Positions 38,401 to 47,284 of a DNA stretch of 64,000 nucleotides are shown here, piece after piece. The stretch comes from JBMYTN01 sp049604415. GTDB taxonomy: Bacteria; Pseudomonadota; Alphaproteobacteria; Rhodospirillales; Rhodospirillaceae. The notes under the pieces are model-generated. The model made no database searches and had not been told where the DNA came from. It saw nothing but the letters and a program-made list of their open reading frames with translations. Every line of letters starts with the position of its first letter. Position 1 is the first letter of the stretch. The position numbers were made by a program, and so were the translations under genes. The stretch covers positions 1 through 64,000 of the forward strand of contig JBMYTN010000006.1 in assembly GCA_049604415.1 (NCBI GenBank), in the 5' to 3' direction.

Positions 38401-39592
38401 AACGCCCAACGCCAAGGTCGACCGCAAGCGGCTGCCCGATTTGATCGCCGATCAGGACAGTGTGCTGGGCGGCGAAGCAACGGTGCCGCCCCGGGATGGC
38501 ACCGACAAACAACTCTGCCGGATCTGGGCCAAGGTTCTGGAGCTCGACAGCGTTGGCATTCGGGACAATTTCTTCACCCTGGGCGGCCATTCCCTTTCGG
38601 CCATTCGCTTAATTGCGGAGGTCCGCGCCGTCTTTGGGGTCGATCTGCCCATGGCAGCCCTGTTCCAGGCCCCGACCGTGGAAGACTTCGCCGCCTTGGT
38701 CAAAGGTGAGGAAGCCCTGCTGCCCGGCGGGCGCATCCTGCGTCTGGCCGACGGTCCGGAAACCGCCTTGCCGCTGTTCGTGGTGCCCGGGGCCGGGGGC
38801 AATCCGTTTTATCTGAACCGGCTGGCGGCAGAGTTTCGCGGTGAGCGTCGGGTCTATGGCTTTGAGGCCCCGGGGGTGGATGGCACCTCCGAGCCCTTAA
38901 CCACCGTGGAAGCCCTGGCCCAACGCTATTTGGAAGAAATGCGCCGGATCCGGCCCCAAGGCCCTTATGTTCTGGTCGGCCATTCCTTTGGCAGCCGGGT
39001 GACCCTGGAAATGGTCCGGGTGCTGATCGAGCAGGGCGAGCGCCAACCGGCCATGCTGGTGATCGACACCATCGCGCCGATCATCGACTGCCATATGATC
39101 ATCCGCGACAAAGATGATGCGGAATGGATGGTCGAGCTGGCCATGGTCGCCTCCAATGTGCTCGGCAAGCCGGTGCCGTTGTCGACGACGGAACTGTCTG
39201 GCATGGATGAGGAAGAGCAGTTGGTGCTGCTCTCGGCCCGCTTGAAGGCGGCGGGCTGGAATCCGCCGGGGGAGGGGGTCGAGCGTCTGCGCGGTCTGAT
39301 CCGGGTCTATCGGGCCAGTCTGGCGGTCGATTACATGCCGCCTTATAAGGTGCCGGTGGATGTGATGCTCTATGCGGCCTATGACAGCCGCCATGGCAAG
39401 GGCCTGACGGTCTTGGTCGATGACGTCTTGCGTGGGGTGCTCGCCCGGCCCGATTGGGGCTGGGAGGATGTGATCACCGGACGGGTCAGTGTCCATGAAG
39501 TCCCGGGCGATCATAACAGCGTCGTTGGCGATCCCCATGTGCGGGTGCTCGCCGAGGGCATGCGGGCTTGGCTGGCTGACCTGCAGAGCTGA
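35453..39592 (+). CDS. Terminal NRPS module C-A-PCP-TE
   Basis: 1379 residues. C about 25-465 (HHIISDGWS). A about 490-985; its pocket residues read DILQFGLVWK, close to the textbook glycine code DILQLGLIWK, so glycine is predicted. PCP (LGGHSL, Ser1047). Type I thioesterase about 1100-1375 with the nucleophile elbow GHSFG (Ser1178) and the catalytic His in PGDHNS (His1354). It adds the last residue and releases the chain by hydrolysis or macrocyclisation; the sequence does not say which. TAAGGA at 35441-35446 sets the start. It is the last gene of the collinear + strand block; the next 500 bp are non-coding and AT-richer. Confidence 0.96.
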   Translation: MTMALDAPSAPADTANSGKTPAGVSTDPDTAPDVLPVSFAQKRLWILDQLEPGSSAYLMPAAIRLTGALDEEALRRSLAHLIDRHETLRTAFDQEDGEPVQLIYPAVPLPLESIDLQGLPETDRMAALDTHIHEESARPFDLSHAPLLRARLLKLGAQDHALLLTMHHIISDGWSMGVLMNELSALYEAYRTGQDPALPELEIQYGDFADWQQERLSGERLDALLAWWKDDLAGAPALLSLPTDRPRPVIQTFEGDRETLQIDATTTDALSAFARARGVTLTMLLTSLFGVLLHRLSGQEDVVIGMPVAGRDRAELEPLIGFFINTLPLRVRMGDDPTLADLLQRVRSLSLEALARQELPFEKLVEELRLERDMGYSPVYQAMLTVQNLPPADLSLPGLRIEPFDSGAVAAKVDIALTVSPDQAGTGLSAVFDYNRDLFDRATWTRWTGHFAALIEDMLAGDLDRQISRLALLRPADQAALAGLTGPDRPIPDQPLHDLVLSGLRAAPDKPALSVSSGSALSGAAVIAAVEDRAKAVVQAGIAPGDRVAVCVERGIDLPITLLAVWAAGASYVPMDPLFPPDRLALMLEDSGARAVVVSHVLQDALPSLTEGVLALVLEDLAPAEGSVALPKVAPDAEAYVIYTSGSTGRPKGVVLGQRSVANFLASMAEEPGLSAADTLLAVTTVSFDIAVLELFLPLMVGGHLMVAGAEEAKDAQRLAGVLTQQGITAMQATPATWRMLCARADFMLPNLKAFCGGEVMSGDLADLLLRRCGGGVWNLYGPTETTVWSSVHHITARGLTSGSGGRREADQAQPIGRPIANTILRILDRHGVPVPPGIPGELWIGGDGLARGYHDRPDLTAERFPRDPLDPEAQIYRTGDLALRRPDGVVEFLGRADQQVKLRGFRIELGEIEAALRAQPHVDDAALCLRGQGGDARLEAVLVAAPDATDALDPDALRHALAKSLPAYMVPARFHLVDALPLTPNAKVDRKRLPDLIADQDSVLGGEATVPPRDGTDKQLCRIWAKVLELDSVGIRDNFFTLGGHSLSAIRLIAEVRAVFGVDLPMAALFQAPTVEDFAALVKGEEALLPGGRILRLADGPETALPLFVVPGAGGNPFYLNRLAAEFRGERRVYGFEAPGVDGTSEPLTTVEALAQRYLEEMRRIRPQGPYVLVGHSFGSRVTLEMVRVLIEQGERQPAMLVIDTIAPIIDCHMIIRDKDDAEWMVELAMVASNVLGKPVPLSTTELSGMDEEEQLVLLSARLKAAGWNPPGEGVERLRGLIRVYRASLAVDYMPPYKVPVDVMLYAAYDSRHGKGLTVLVDDVLRGVLARPDWGWEDVITGRVSVHEVPGDHNSVVGDPHVRVLAEGMRAWLADLQS

Positions 39593-40094
39593 TCGACTCC
39601 AGGCTGAGGCCCCCTGCGCTCTGGGTCGATCCGACGGTCCGGACCCGCCGGTTTGGCGGGCGAAACCATATCCTAATAGCTGAATTAGTCCGTCCAACTT
39701 CTCATCGCGACATCGCACGCTAGCCTAGTCAGGCATCGCGCTTTGCGATGACGTCGCTCTGGTTGCTGGAATTATCCCGCTATAGGTGTAAAATTCGCTG
39801 CTTAAAAATATGGCTCTTGGGCCGCTTTTTCGCCCCTTCTGGCGGGCGAGGGGGCTCTAAGGAAAAGATTTGATTGAATAAATTTTCAGGTGGTCAAGAT
39901 CTCATAGGTAAAAATGCTGCACTGCCGAGCCAAAGAGTTGACCATCAATGGTTTAGTCTTGGCTTCCTAGAATCAACTTGCTCGCCCCCCCGGGCTGAAT
40001 TATTCATGGCGCAAACATTGGGCGGTCCAGCCAAAGAGTAAGAAATCAGGCGCTGCCGTCCAAGTTTCTCTGAACATGATGGGGAGGGACGATT
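39593..40094. other. Non-coding gap between NRPS block and aconitase gene
   Basis: About 500 bp with no credible gene. The part after 39760 is clearly AT-richer than the surroundings. Two inverted repeats stand out: CCCGCC/GGCGGG (39644-39660), a possible weak end-of-transcript hairpin without a T-run, and CATCGC/GCGATG (39734-39750), a possible operator. The aconitase promoter must lie here, but no convincing -35/-10 pair can be assigned by eye. GGGAGGGA near 40083 is the aconitase ribosome site. Confidence 0.6.
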
Positions 40095-42857
40095 ATGAGC
40101 CTTTACAATGATTATTTGGCCGAAATCGAAGAGCGCAAAGCGCAGGATTTGAACCCGAAGCCGATCGATGACGGCGCTCTGGTCGCCGAGCTGATCGCAC
40201 AAATCAAAGACACCGGCCATGAGTACCGCGCCCAATCCCTGAAATTCTTCATCTACAACACCTTGCCCGGCACCACCAGCGCTGCGGGCGTCAAGGCGGC
40301 TTTCCTGAAGGAAATCATCCTGGGCGAGGCCACTGTCGCGGAAATCACCCCGACCTTCGCTTTTGAACTGCTCTCCCACATGAAGGGCGGTCCCTCGGTG
40401 GAAGTGCTGCTGGATCTGGCCCTGGGTGACGATGCCGCCATCGCGGCCTCCGCCGCTGAGGTCCTGAAGACCCAGGTCTTCCTGTATGAAGCCGACACCG
40501 ACCGTCTGGCTGCGGCCTTCGCGGCGGGCAATGCGGTCGCCAAGGACATCCTGGACAGCTATGCCAAGGCGGAGTTCTTCACCAAGCTGCCGGACATCGA
40601 AGAAGAAATTAAGGTCGTGACCTATATCGCTGCTGAAGGCGATATCTCCACCGACCTGCTGTCCCCGGGCAACCAGGCCCACACCCGCGCCGACCGCGAG
40701 CTGCATGGCAAATGCATGATCTCCCCGGAAGCGCAGGCTGAAATTCGGGAAATGCAAAAGGCCCATCCCGACAAGCAAGTCATGCTGATCGCCGAAAAGG
40801 GCACCATGGGCGTTGGCTCTTCCCGGATGTCCGGTGTGAACAATGTGGCGCTGTGGACCGGCAAGCAAGCCAGCCCCTATGTGCCCTTTGTCAATTTCGC
40901 CCCGATCGTGGCGGGCACCAATGGCATCTCGCCGATCTTCCTGACCACCGTTGGCGTGACCGGCGGCATCGGCATCGACCTGAAGAACTGGGTCAAGCAG
41001 CTTGATGATGATGGCAATGTCATCTTGAACAATGATGGCAACCCGGTGCTGGAGCAAAAATACTCCGTCGAAACCGGCACCATCCTGACCATCAACACCA
41101 AAACCCAAATGCTGTTGGATGCGGATGGCAAGGAAGAGTTCGCCGATCTGGGCGACTCCTTCACCCCGCAAAAGGTCGAATTCATGAAGGCCGGTGGCTC
41201 CTACGCCATCGTCTTCGGCAAGAAGCTGCAAACCTTCGCCTCCAAAACCCTGGGCATCCCGCTGGACTCCGCCTTTGCGCCGTCCAAAGAACTGTCCCAT
41301 GCGGGCCAAGGCCTGACCGCCGTTGAAAAGATTTTCAACAACAATGCGGTTGGCGTTGCGGACGGCACCGTGCTGCATGCGGGCTCCGACGTCCGGGTCA
41401 AGGTCAACATTGTCGGCTCCCAAGACACCACCGGTCCGATGACCGTCCAGGAGCTGGAAGCCATGGCGGCGACCGTGATCTCCCCGGCGGTGGATGGGGC
41501 CTATCAGTCCGGCTGTCACACCGCCTCGGTGTGGGACAAAAAGGCCCAGGCCAACACGCCGAAGCTGATGGCCTTCATGAACAAGTTTGGCCTGATCACC
41601 GCCCGGGATCCGAAGGGCGTCTACCACTCCATGACCGACGTCATCCACAAGGTGTTGAACGATATCACCATTGATGACCAGGCGATCATCATCGGTGGTG
41701 ACTCCCACACTCGGATGTCCAAGGGCGTGGCCTTTGGTGCGGACTCCGGCACCGTCGCCCTGGCCCTGGCCACCGGCGAAGCCACCATGCCGATCCCTGA
41801 ATCGGTCAAGGTGACCTTCAAGGGCAAGATGGGCGAGCATATGGACTTCCGCGATGTGGTTCATGCCACCCAAGCCCAGATGCTGGAACAGTTTGGCGAC
41901 AACATCTTCCAAGGCCGGGTGATTGAAGTCCATATCGGCACTCTGCTGGCCGACCAAGCCTTCACCTTCACTGACTGGACGGCAGAAATGAAGGCCAAGG
42001 CCTCGATCTGCATTTCCAATGACGAAACCCTGATCGAATCCCTGGAGCTGGCCAAGAGCCGCATCCAGATCATGATCGACAAGGGCATGGAAAACGACGT
42101 TCAGATGCTGAAGGGTCTGATCGACAAAGCCGATGCGCGCATTGCGGAAATCAAATCCGGTGAAAAGCCGGCTCTGATGCCCGATGACAATGCCAAATAT
42201 GTCGCTGAAGTCGTGGTCGACCTGGACGCCATCAACGAGCCGATGATTGCGGATCCGGATGTCGAAAACATCGACATCTCAAAGCGCTATACCCACGACA
42301 CCATCCGCCCGATTTCCTTCTACAAGGCGGAAAAGAAAGTCGATCTGGGCTTTGTCGGTTCCTGCATGGTCCATAAGGGCGATGTGAAGGTGATCGCCCA
42401 AATGCTGCGCAACATTGAAAAGAACGAAGGCGGGGTGACGTTTAACGCGCCGCTGGTGGTTGCGCCGCCGACCTACAACATTGTCGATGAGCTGAAGGCT
42501 GAGGGCGACTGGGAAGTCTTGCAGAAATACTCCTCCTTCGAATTTGACGATGACAATCCGAAGACCGAGGCCCGGACCGCTTACGAGCCGGTGCTTTATC
42601 TGGAACGCCCGGGCTGTAACCTGTGCATGGGCAACCAGGAGAAAGCCGCCAAGGGTGATACAGTGATGGCCACCTCGACCCGCCTGTTTAAGGGTCGTGT
42701 GGTGGAAGACTCCGATGAAAAATCCGGCGAGAGCCTGCTGGCCTCGACCCCGGTGGTGGTGCTGTCCACCATTCTGGGCCGGACCCCGAGCCTGGATGAG
42801 TATAAGAGCGCGGTGGAAGGCATCGACCTGACCAAATTTGCGCCGCCTGCCGCCTAA
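40095..42857 (+). CDS. acnB: Aconitate hydratase B (bifunctional aconitase/2-methylisocitrate dehydratase)
   Basis: 920 residues, the usual AcnB length, with the N-terminal helical HEAT-like domain (MSLYNDYLAEIEERKAQDL onward). The swivel domain comes next, as is characteristic of AcnB rather than AcnA. The 4Fe-4S ligand Cys pair lies in the LERPGCNLCMGNQEKAA segment near the C-terminus. DSHTRMSKGVAFGADSGTVAL is also typical. The enzyme interconverts citrate and isocitrate in the cytosol. It has its own upstream region and a strong terminator and shows no sign of decay. It sits between two secondary-metabolite blocks, so it is either chromosomal background or, less likely, a resistance copy of a target enzyme. 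Confidence 0.97.
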   Translation: MSLYNDYLAEIEERKAQDLNPKPIDDGALVAELIAQIKDTGHEYRAQSLKFFIYNTLPGTTSAAGVKAAFLKEIILGEATVAEITPTFAFELLSHMKGGPSVEVLLDLALGDDAAIAASAAEVLKTQVFLYEADTDRLAAAFAAGNAVAKDILDSYAKAEFFTKLPDIEEEIKVVTYIAAEGDISTDLLSPGNQAHTRADRELHGKCMISPEAQAEIREMQKAHPDKQVMLIAEKGTMGVGSSRMSGVNNVALWTGKQASPYVPFVNFAPIVAGTNGISPIFLTTVGVTGGIGIDLKNWVKQLDDDGNVILNNDGNPVLEQKYSVETGTILTINTKTQMLLDADGKEEFADLGDSFTPQKVEFMKAGGSYAIVFGKKLQTFASKTLGIPLDSAFAPSKELSHAGQGLTAVEKIFNNNAVGVADGTVLHAGSDVRVKVNIVGSQDTTGPMTVQELEAMAATVISPAVDGAYQSGCHTASVWDKKAQANTPKLMAFMNKFGLITARDPKGVYHSMTDVIHKVLNDITIDDQAIIIGGDSHTRMSKGVAFGADSGTVALALATGEATMPIPESVKVTFKGKMGEHMDFRDVVHATQAQMLEQFGDNIFQGRVIEVHIGTLLADQAFTFTDWTAEMKAKASICISNDETLIESLELAKSRIQIMIDKGMENDVQMLKGLIDKADARIAEIKSGEKPALMPDDNAKYVAEVVVDLDAINEPMIADPDVENIDISKRYTHDTIRPISFYKAEKKVDLGFVGSCMVHKGDVKVIAQMLRNIEKNEGGVTFNAPLVVAPPTYNIVDELKAEGDWEVLQKYSSFEFDDDNPKTEARTAYEPVLYLERPGCNLCMGNQEKAAKGDTVMATSTRLFKGRVVEDSDEKSGESLLASTPVVVLSTILGRTPSLDEYKSAVEGIDLTKFAPPAA

Positions 42858-42902
42858 GGCGAGGGTAAAAAAACTTAGTCGGGCCTTCGGGTTCGATGAA
42901 AG

Positions 42903-42937
42903 AAAACGGCCAGTCCTGTTGGGCTGGCCGTTTTTTT
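42903..42937 (+). terminator. Rho-independent terminator of acnB
   Basis: An 11-bp perfect stem AAAACGGCCAG / CTGGCCGTTTT encloses a 10-base loop and runs into seven T residues. It lies 45 bp after the aconitase stop. Confidence 0.93.
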
Positions 42938-43096
42938 GTATGGCGAACAGGTCCTTTGACTCCCCACCTATTCGAACCAAACATGTTGCGTTGCGGTAGG
43001 TGCTGCCTTACATGCAAAGCCAAATGCGAGTGCGTCTCGTTCAAGCTCGGATCACGAGCTCAGTGCTTTTGCTCAAGGCATGACTAAAAATTTTTT

Positions 43097-43102
43097 GGAG
43101 GA
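43097..43102 (+). promoter_or_regulatory. Shine-Dalgarno of the ferredoxin-NADP reductase gene
   Basis: GGAGGA, six bases before the ATG at 43109. This decides the start over an internal ATG at 43166 that would give the shorter N-terminus more usual for the family. Confidence 0.8.
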
Positions 43103-43108
43103 TTTTGT

Positions 43109-43960
43109 ATGTCGCGTCAGACCGTCGCTCCGGAGGCTTTTCAAGGGCCCCAGGATTGCGCGTCCATGGAAGATCAGAACCTGCCCTTGCCCGGGTCTCT
43201 GACCCAGGAAACCGTCCAGAGTGTGACCCATTGGACGGAAAATCTGTTTTCCTTCCGCCTGTCCCGTCCGCAAAGCTTCCGCTTCCGCTCCGGTGAGTTC
43301 GTCATGGCCGGGCTGTTTGCCAATGGCAAGCCGCTGCTGCGGGCCTATTCCATCGCCAGCCCGGCTTGGGATGACGAGGTCGAACTGTATTCCATCAAGG
43401 TGCAACAGGGGCGGCTGACCTCTCGGCTGCAGCATTTGCAGCCCGGCGACAAAGTCCTGCTGGGTAAAAAGCCCACCGGCACCCTAACCCTGGATGCGCT
43501 GCTGCCCGGCAAGACGCTCTATATGCTCTCCACCGGGACCGGCATTGCGCCCTTTGCCAGCGTAATCCGCGATCCGGAAACCTATGATAAGTTTGAGCGT
43601 GTGGTGCTCTCCCAGACCTGCCGCACCGTGGCCGGGCTGAAATATGGCCGGACCTTGGTGGCCAATCTGACCGAAGACCCGTTGATCGGTGAAATGGTGG
43701 AAGGCCGCCTGATCCACGACACCAGCGCCACCCGCGAGGACTATCCGCGCTCTGGTCGGATCACCAACCGCATTGAAGATGGCAGTTTCTTCATCGACAA
43801 CGACCTGCCGCCCTTCGATCCGGACACCGACCGGGTGATGATCTGCGGCTCGACGGAGATGCTGACCGATACGGCAGCGCTACTGGAGACCCGTGGCTTT
43901 GACGAAGGGGCCAATTCCCGTCCCTCGACCTATGTGGTCGAAAAGGCCTTTGTCGGCTGA
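43109..43960 (+). CDS. fpr: Ferredoxin/flavodoxin--NADP(+) reductase
   Basis: 283 residues. The FAD-binding beta barrel has RAYSIAS, the NADP domain has STGTGIAPFASVI and MICGSTEML, and the C-terminus is VVEKAFVG, as in bacterial subclass Fpr enzymes. It transfers electrons between NADPH and ferredoxin or flavodoxin in the cytosol. It is about 25 residues longer at the N-terminus than typical Fpr, but the strong GGAGGA supports this start. It is monocistronic, between two terminators. It could supply electrons to a tailoring enzyme, but none needing them is visible in the window. Confidence 0.95.
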   Translation: MSRQTVAPEAFQGPQDCASMEDQNLPLPGSLTQETVQSVTHWTENLFSFRLSRPQSFRFRSGEFVMAGLFANGKPLLRAYSIASPAWDDEVELYSIKVQQGRLTSRLQHLQPGDKVLLGKKPTGTLTLDALLPGKTLYMLSTGTGIAPFASVIRDPETYDKFERVVLSQTCRTVAGLKYGRTLVANLTEDPLIGEMVEGRLIHDTSATREDYPRSGRITNRIEDGSFFIDNDLPPFDPDTDRVMICGSTEMLTDTAALLETRGFDEGANSRPSTYVVEKAFVG

Positions 43961-43986
43961 TCCTTCCGTTGGCGTTTGCCGATAAA

Positions 43987-44020
43987 AAAACCCGTTGGAG
44001 AGGGCTCTCCAACGGGTTTT
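43987..44020. terminator. Bidirectional rho-independent terminator
   Basis: A perfect 15-bp stem (AAAACCCGTTGGAGA / TCTCCAACGGGTTTT) around a GGGC loop, flanked by A and T runs on opposite sides. It serves both the + strand reductase gene and the - strand RND operon ending at 44042. Confidence 0.93.
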
Positions 44021-44041
44021 CTGGTGTGGAGCTAGGAGAAG

Positions 44042-47000
44042 TTATTCCGCCGGGGCGGGCATCGGGGTCGCTCCATCCGCATCGCCACCATCCCCGCGCC
44101 GGTCCGCCGCCAGCTTGGCCGCCGTGGATTTGGTGGTCAGCAGCAGGAACAAGGCCGGGATCACCACCACCGACAGCACGGTGGTGGCCAGCAGGCCGAA
44201 GATGATAGCGTAGCACAACGGCTGCCACATCGGGCTGGAGAAGGACAGCAGCACCAGACCGGCCACCGTGGTCAGGGTAGTCGACAGGATCGGACGCAGC
44301 CGATCCGCTGCCCCATGGGCCGCAGCCTCCTGCAGGCTATGACCCGCGCGGAGATACTCCCGCATGGTCTCGACCATGACGATGGCGACATTGACCACAA
44401 TCCCGAGCAGCGAGACGATCCCAACCATGGCCGGGAAACTGATCGGCATGGAGATGGCGGCAAAGCCACCAAAGGTGCCGACCAAGGCGATCGGCACCGT
44501 GAACAGGATGATCAGCGGCAGCAGATAGGAGTTAAACAGCAGCACCAGCACGGCAAACATCAGGAAGAAGGTGATGCCGAACAGCTGCAGCATTTGCGCG
44601 CCGGTATCCGCCGCTTCCTGGGCCTGACCGGCCAAGCCGATGGTGATGCCAGGATATTTGGCCTCAATGCTGGGCAATTGCGGCATCACCGTTTGCATCA
44701 CCACGCCGGTGTTCACATTGGCAGCCTTGCCGAGCACGGTCACCGTCCGGGTGCCATTCACATGGACAATGACCTGGGGCAGGCCACCGGGCTGGGCCAG
44801 GAACAGCTTGGTGGCATCCACCGTATCGCCCTTATTGCCCTTGATCTTGATCTGGGCGATCTCCAGCCAAGTCTTCGGCGGGCCGGGCTGGCCATCGCGA
44901 CTTGGCCAGGCCATGCCCATCACCACCGGAACATCGTCTTTGATGCCCGGGCTTTTGATCTCGGCCACGGTGGTTTCCCCCATGCCCAAGGACATTTCCT
45001 CGGCCAGGGAGGCGAGATTGATATCAAAATATTGCAGGGCCTCCCGCCGGGGGCTGGCGGCCAGCTGCAATTGCGGCGGCCCCAGATCGGTGCGCACATC
45101 CTCGGTGCCGCCGACGGAGGCAACCAGCTGGGCCACTTCCTCGGCCGCCTGACGCAACACCGCTAGGTCCTCGCCGGAAACCTCGAAGCGCAAATCATCA
45201 CCACCGGACGGGCCGCCGGTTTGCGCGGCCACCACCATGGTTGCGCCCGGGATCATGCCGAGCACGCCGTTTAGTTCCTGGCGCAGCTCCGGCACATAGG
45301 AATAGGCCAGCTTGCCATTGCGCGCCTCCAGGGTGGTAAAGGTCACCGAGAAGCCAATGATATGGCTGCCCGGGCTGTCGGTGATCTGATCCGACGGTGC
45401 GCCCGTGGCATAGGGGCTGCGTTGCCCGGCATAGAGGATGATGTTGTCGATATAGTCCTTGCCCCGCAGCACTGCGCCGATGGTTTTGCCCAGTTCGGCG
45501 GAGCGATCCAATGGCGTGCCTGCGGGCAGCTCGACGGTGATGCCCATATTGCGGCCATCTTCCTTCGGATACATTTCCTGGGGCAGGGTCGAAGCCAGCA
45601 TCAAGGCGAAGAACACCAGGCCAATGGAGCCCATGATCCAGACCCCTGCCACCAGCTTGTTGCGCAGCACCAGCTTTTTCAGCACCCCGGCAACCACCGT
45701 CCCCGCCGATTGGGTGACCCGGTCAACCAGGGAAATCTTTTCTTCCTTCGGACCGGAGCCGAGCAACAGCCGGGACATGGGCAGGGCCCAGAGGAAAGCG
45801 ATGGCATAGCTGGCCACCAGACAAATGATGGCGGTCAGCGGCACGATGCGGATGAATTTGCCCGAGGTCCCGCCCAGGAACAGCAGCGGGGCCAAGGCCA
45901 AAATGGTGGTCAACTGCCCGGCAAAGGCGGGCAGGGCATATTTGCGCACCGTCTGCTTCACCGCCCCGGCAAAGCTGCGCCGCTCCACATAGAGCGCTTG
46001 GTGCATGCCCTCCATCACCAGGATGAACACGTCGACCAACAGACCCAAGGCCAGCACCATGCCGACCACGACCATCTGGTTCATGGTCATGTCCATGGCG
46101 AAGGCCACGGCAATGGCGGCCAGGAAGGTCACCGGCACGGCGGCCCCGGCAATCAGAGCCTCGCGCCAGGACAGCATCAGCAGCAGCACCACGACCACCG
46201 CGACCACCGCCTCACCGGCATTGGCGAACACGGTGTTCAGCTTGTTGGTGACCTCGATGGAATCATCGGACAGCACCGTGGCATTGACGCCCTCGGGCAG
46301 GGGATAGGCATCAACCGCCGCCCGGATATTGTTGGTCAGGGTGATGGTGTCGCTGCCCGGGCTCTTATAAAGCGTGATCGAGACCCCGGGGCGGAAGTCC
46401 GCGCCATTGAAGGACACATAGGTTTTGACCGAGGCGGTGGAGAGATCCGGGCGGACCTCGGCAATGTCCGACAGCTTGACCGCATAGCCGGTTTGATCGG
46501 TCGGGATCGGCAGGGCGCGGATTTCATTGATATTGGTAAACCGCCCGGCCAGGGACATGGACGCCGCCAAGGGGCCATCGGCGATCTCGCCCAAGGGCCG
46601 GTCAACGGCGGATTGGGCGATGCTGTTGTTGACCGACGAGAGGGTCAGGTCATAGGCGTTTAGCCGCATGGGATCGACCAAGACCCGGACAATGGCCTCC
46701 CGCGCGCCGGAGATCTCAACCTTGCGCACATTGGGCAGGCGTTCCAGGCGTTCCTGGACGGCGCGGGCGATCTCGCCCAGTTCCGCATCGGAGACATCGC
46801 CCGCGAGCATATAGGTCATGACCGGGGTATCGGTGGTGCTGACCTGCTCCACGGCCGGGGCGCCCGCATCTTCGGGCAGCAAGCCAGCGGCCTCGCTGAC
46901 CTTGGTCCGCAAGGATTGCAGGGATTGCTCCACCGGCGCATTGGCTTCGAACTCCACCAACATGACGGACTCGCCGGTGCGTGAGCCCGAGGTGATGGAT

Positions 47001-47284
47001 TTCAGGCGATCCATTGATTTGATCGCCTTCTCAATCGGGGTTGTGACCTGTTTTTCCACCAGTTCCGGGGCTGCACCGGGCCAGGCGGTGCGCACCATCG
47101 CCATGGGGATCGCCAGATCCGGCGAGGATTCCTTGACCATGGCCTGATAGGAGAACAGACCAGCGACCACGATCAGGATGCCGAGCAGGCTGCCAAAGGT
47201 GGTTTCCACGAACAGGAACCGAAACAGGCCGGAGGGGCCTGTGGAGCCGCCGGACGACCCCTTGTTCACCGCCGGGCCGCTCAT
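44042..47284 (-). CDS. RND efflux transporter permease (HAE1-like)
   Basis: 1080 residues, the usual RND length, with the two-fold RND layout: an N-terminal TM helix near FVETTFGSLLGILIVVAGL, a large periplasmic domain, a TM block near 330-530, a second periplasmic domain and a C-terminal TM block. In TM4 the canonical proton-relay Asp pair (VDD in AcrB) reads LLVDVFILVMEG, so one Asp is replaced by Val. The TM10 Lys position reads GIVVNVAIVMVE. The cytoplasmic-membrane pump would work with the adjacent periplasmic adaptor and an outer-membrane channel not seen here. The start overlaps the adaptor stop by 4 bp, so they form one operon. Product or by-product export is plausible from context only. 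Confidence 0.92.
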   Translation of the reverse strand: MSGPAVNKGSSGGSTGPSGLFRFLFVETTFGSLLGILIVVAGLFSYQAMVKESSPDLAIPMAMVRTAWPGAAPELVEKQVTTPIEKAIKSMDRLKSITSGSRTGESVMLVEFEANAPVEQSLQSLRTKVSEAAGLLPEDAGAPAVEQVSTTDTPVMTYMLAGDVSDAELGEIARAVQERLERLPNVRKVEISGAREAIVRVLVDPMRLNAYDLTLSSVNNSIAQSAVDRPLGEIADGPLAASMSLAGRFTNINEIRALPIPTDQTGYAVKLSDIAEVRPDLSTASVKTYVSFNGADFRPGVSITLYKSPGSDTITLTNNIRAAVDAYPLPEGVNATVLSDDSIEVTNKLNTVFANAGEAVVAVVVVLLLMLSWREALIAGAAVPVTFLAAIAVAFAMDMTMNQMVVVGMVLALGLLVDVFILVMEGMHQALYVERRSFAGAVKQTVRKYALPAFAGQLTTILALAPLLFLGGTSGKFIRIVPLTAIICLVASYAIAFLWALPMSRLLLGSGPKEEKISLVDRVTQSAGTVVAGVLKKLVLRNKLVAGVWIMGSIGLVFFALMLASTLPQEMYPKEDGRNMGITVELPAGTPLDRSAELGKTIGAVLRGKDYIDNIILYAGQRSPYATGAPSDQITDSPGSHIIGFSVTFTTLEARNGKLAYSYVPELRQELNGVLGMIPGATMVVAAQTGGPSGGDDLRFEVSGEDLAVLRQAAEEVAQLVASVGGTEDVRTDLGPPQLQLAASPRREALQYFDINLASLAEEMSLGMGETTVAEIKSPGIKDDVPVVMGMAWPSRDGQPGPPKTWLEIAQIKIKGNKGDTVDATKLFLAQPGGLPQVIVHVNGTRTVTVLGKAANVNTGVVMQTVMPQLPSIEAKYPGITIGLAGQAQEAADTGAQMLQLFGITFFLMFAVLVLLFNSYLLPLIILFTVPIALVGTFGGFAAISMPISFPAMVGIVSLLGIVVNVAIVMVETMREYLRAGHSLQEAAAHGAADRLRPILSTTLTTVAGLVLLSFSSPMWQPLCYAIIFGLLATTVLSVVVIPALFLLLTTKSTAAKLAADRRGDGGDADGATPMPAPAE

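Noticed and set aside
39945..41957. 670-codon open frame on the - strand opposite acnB
   Set aside because: The + strand encodes full-length AcnB with conserved Cys ligands and its own ribosome site; the antisense product is low-complexity.
45362..46663. 433-codon open frame on the + strand inside the RND gene
   Set aside because: Gln/His/Gly-rich shadow of the RND permease.
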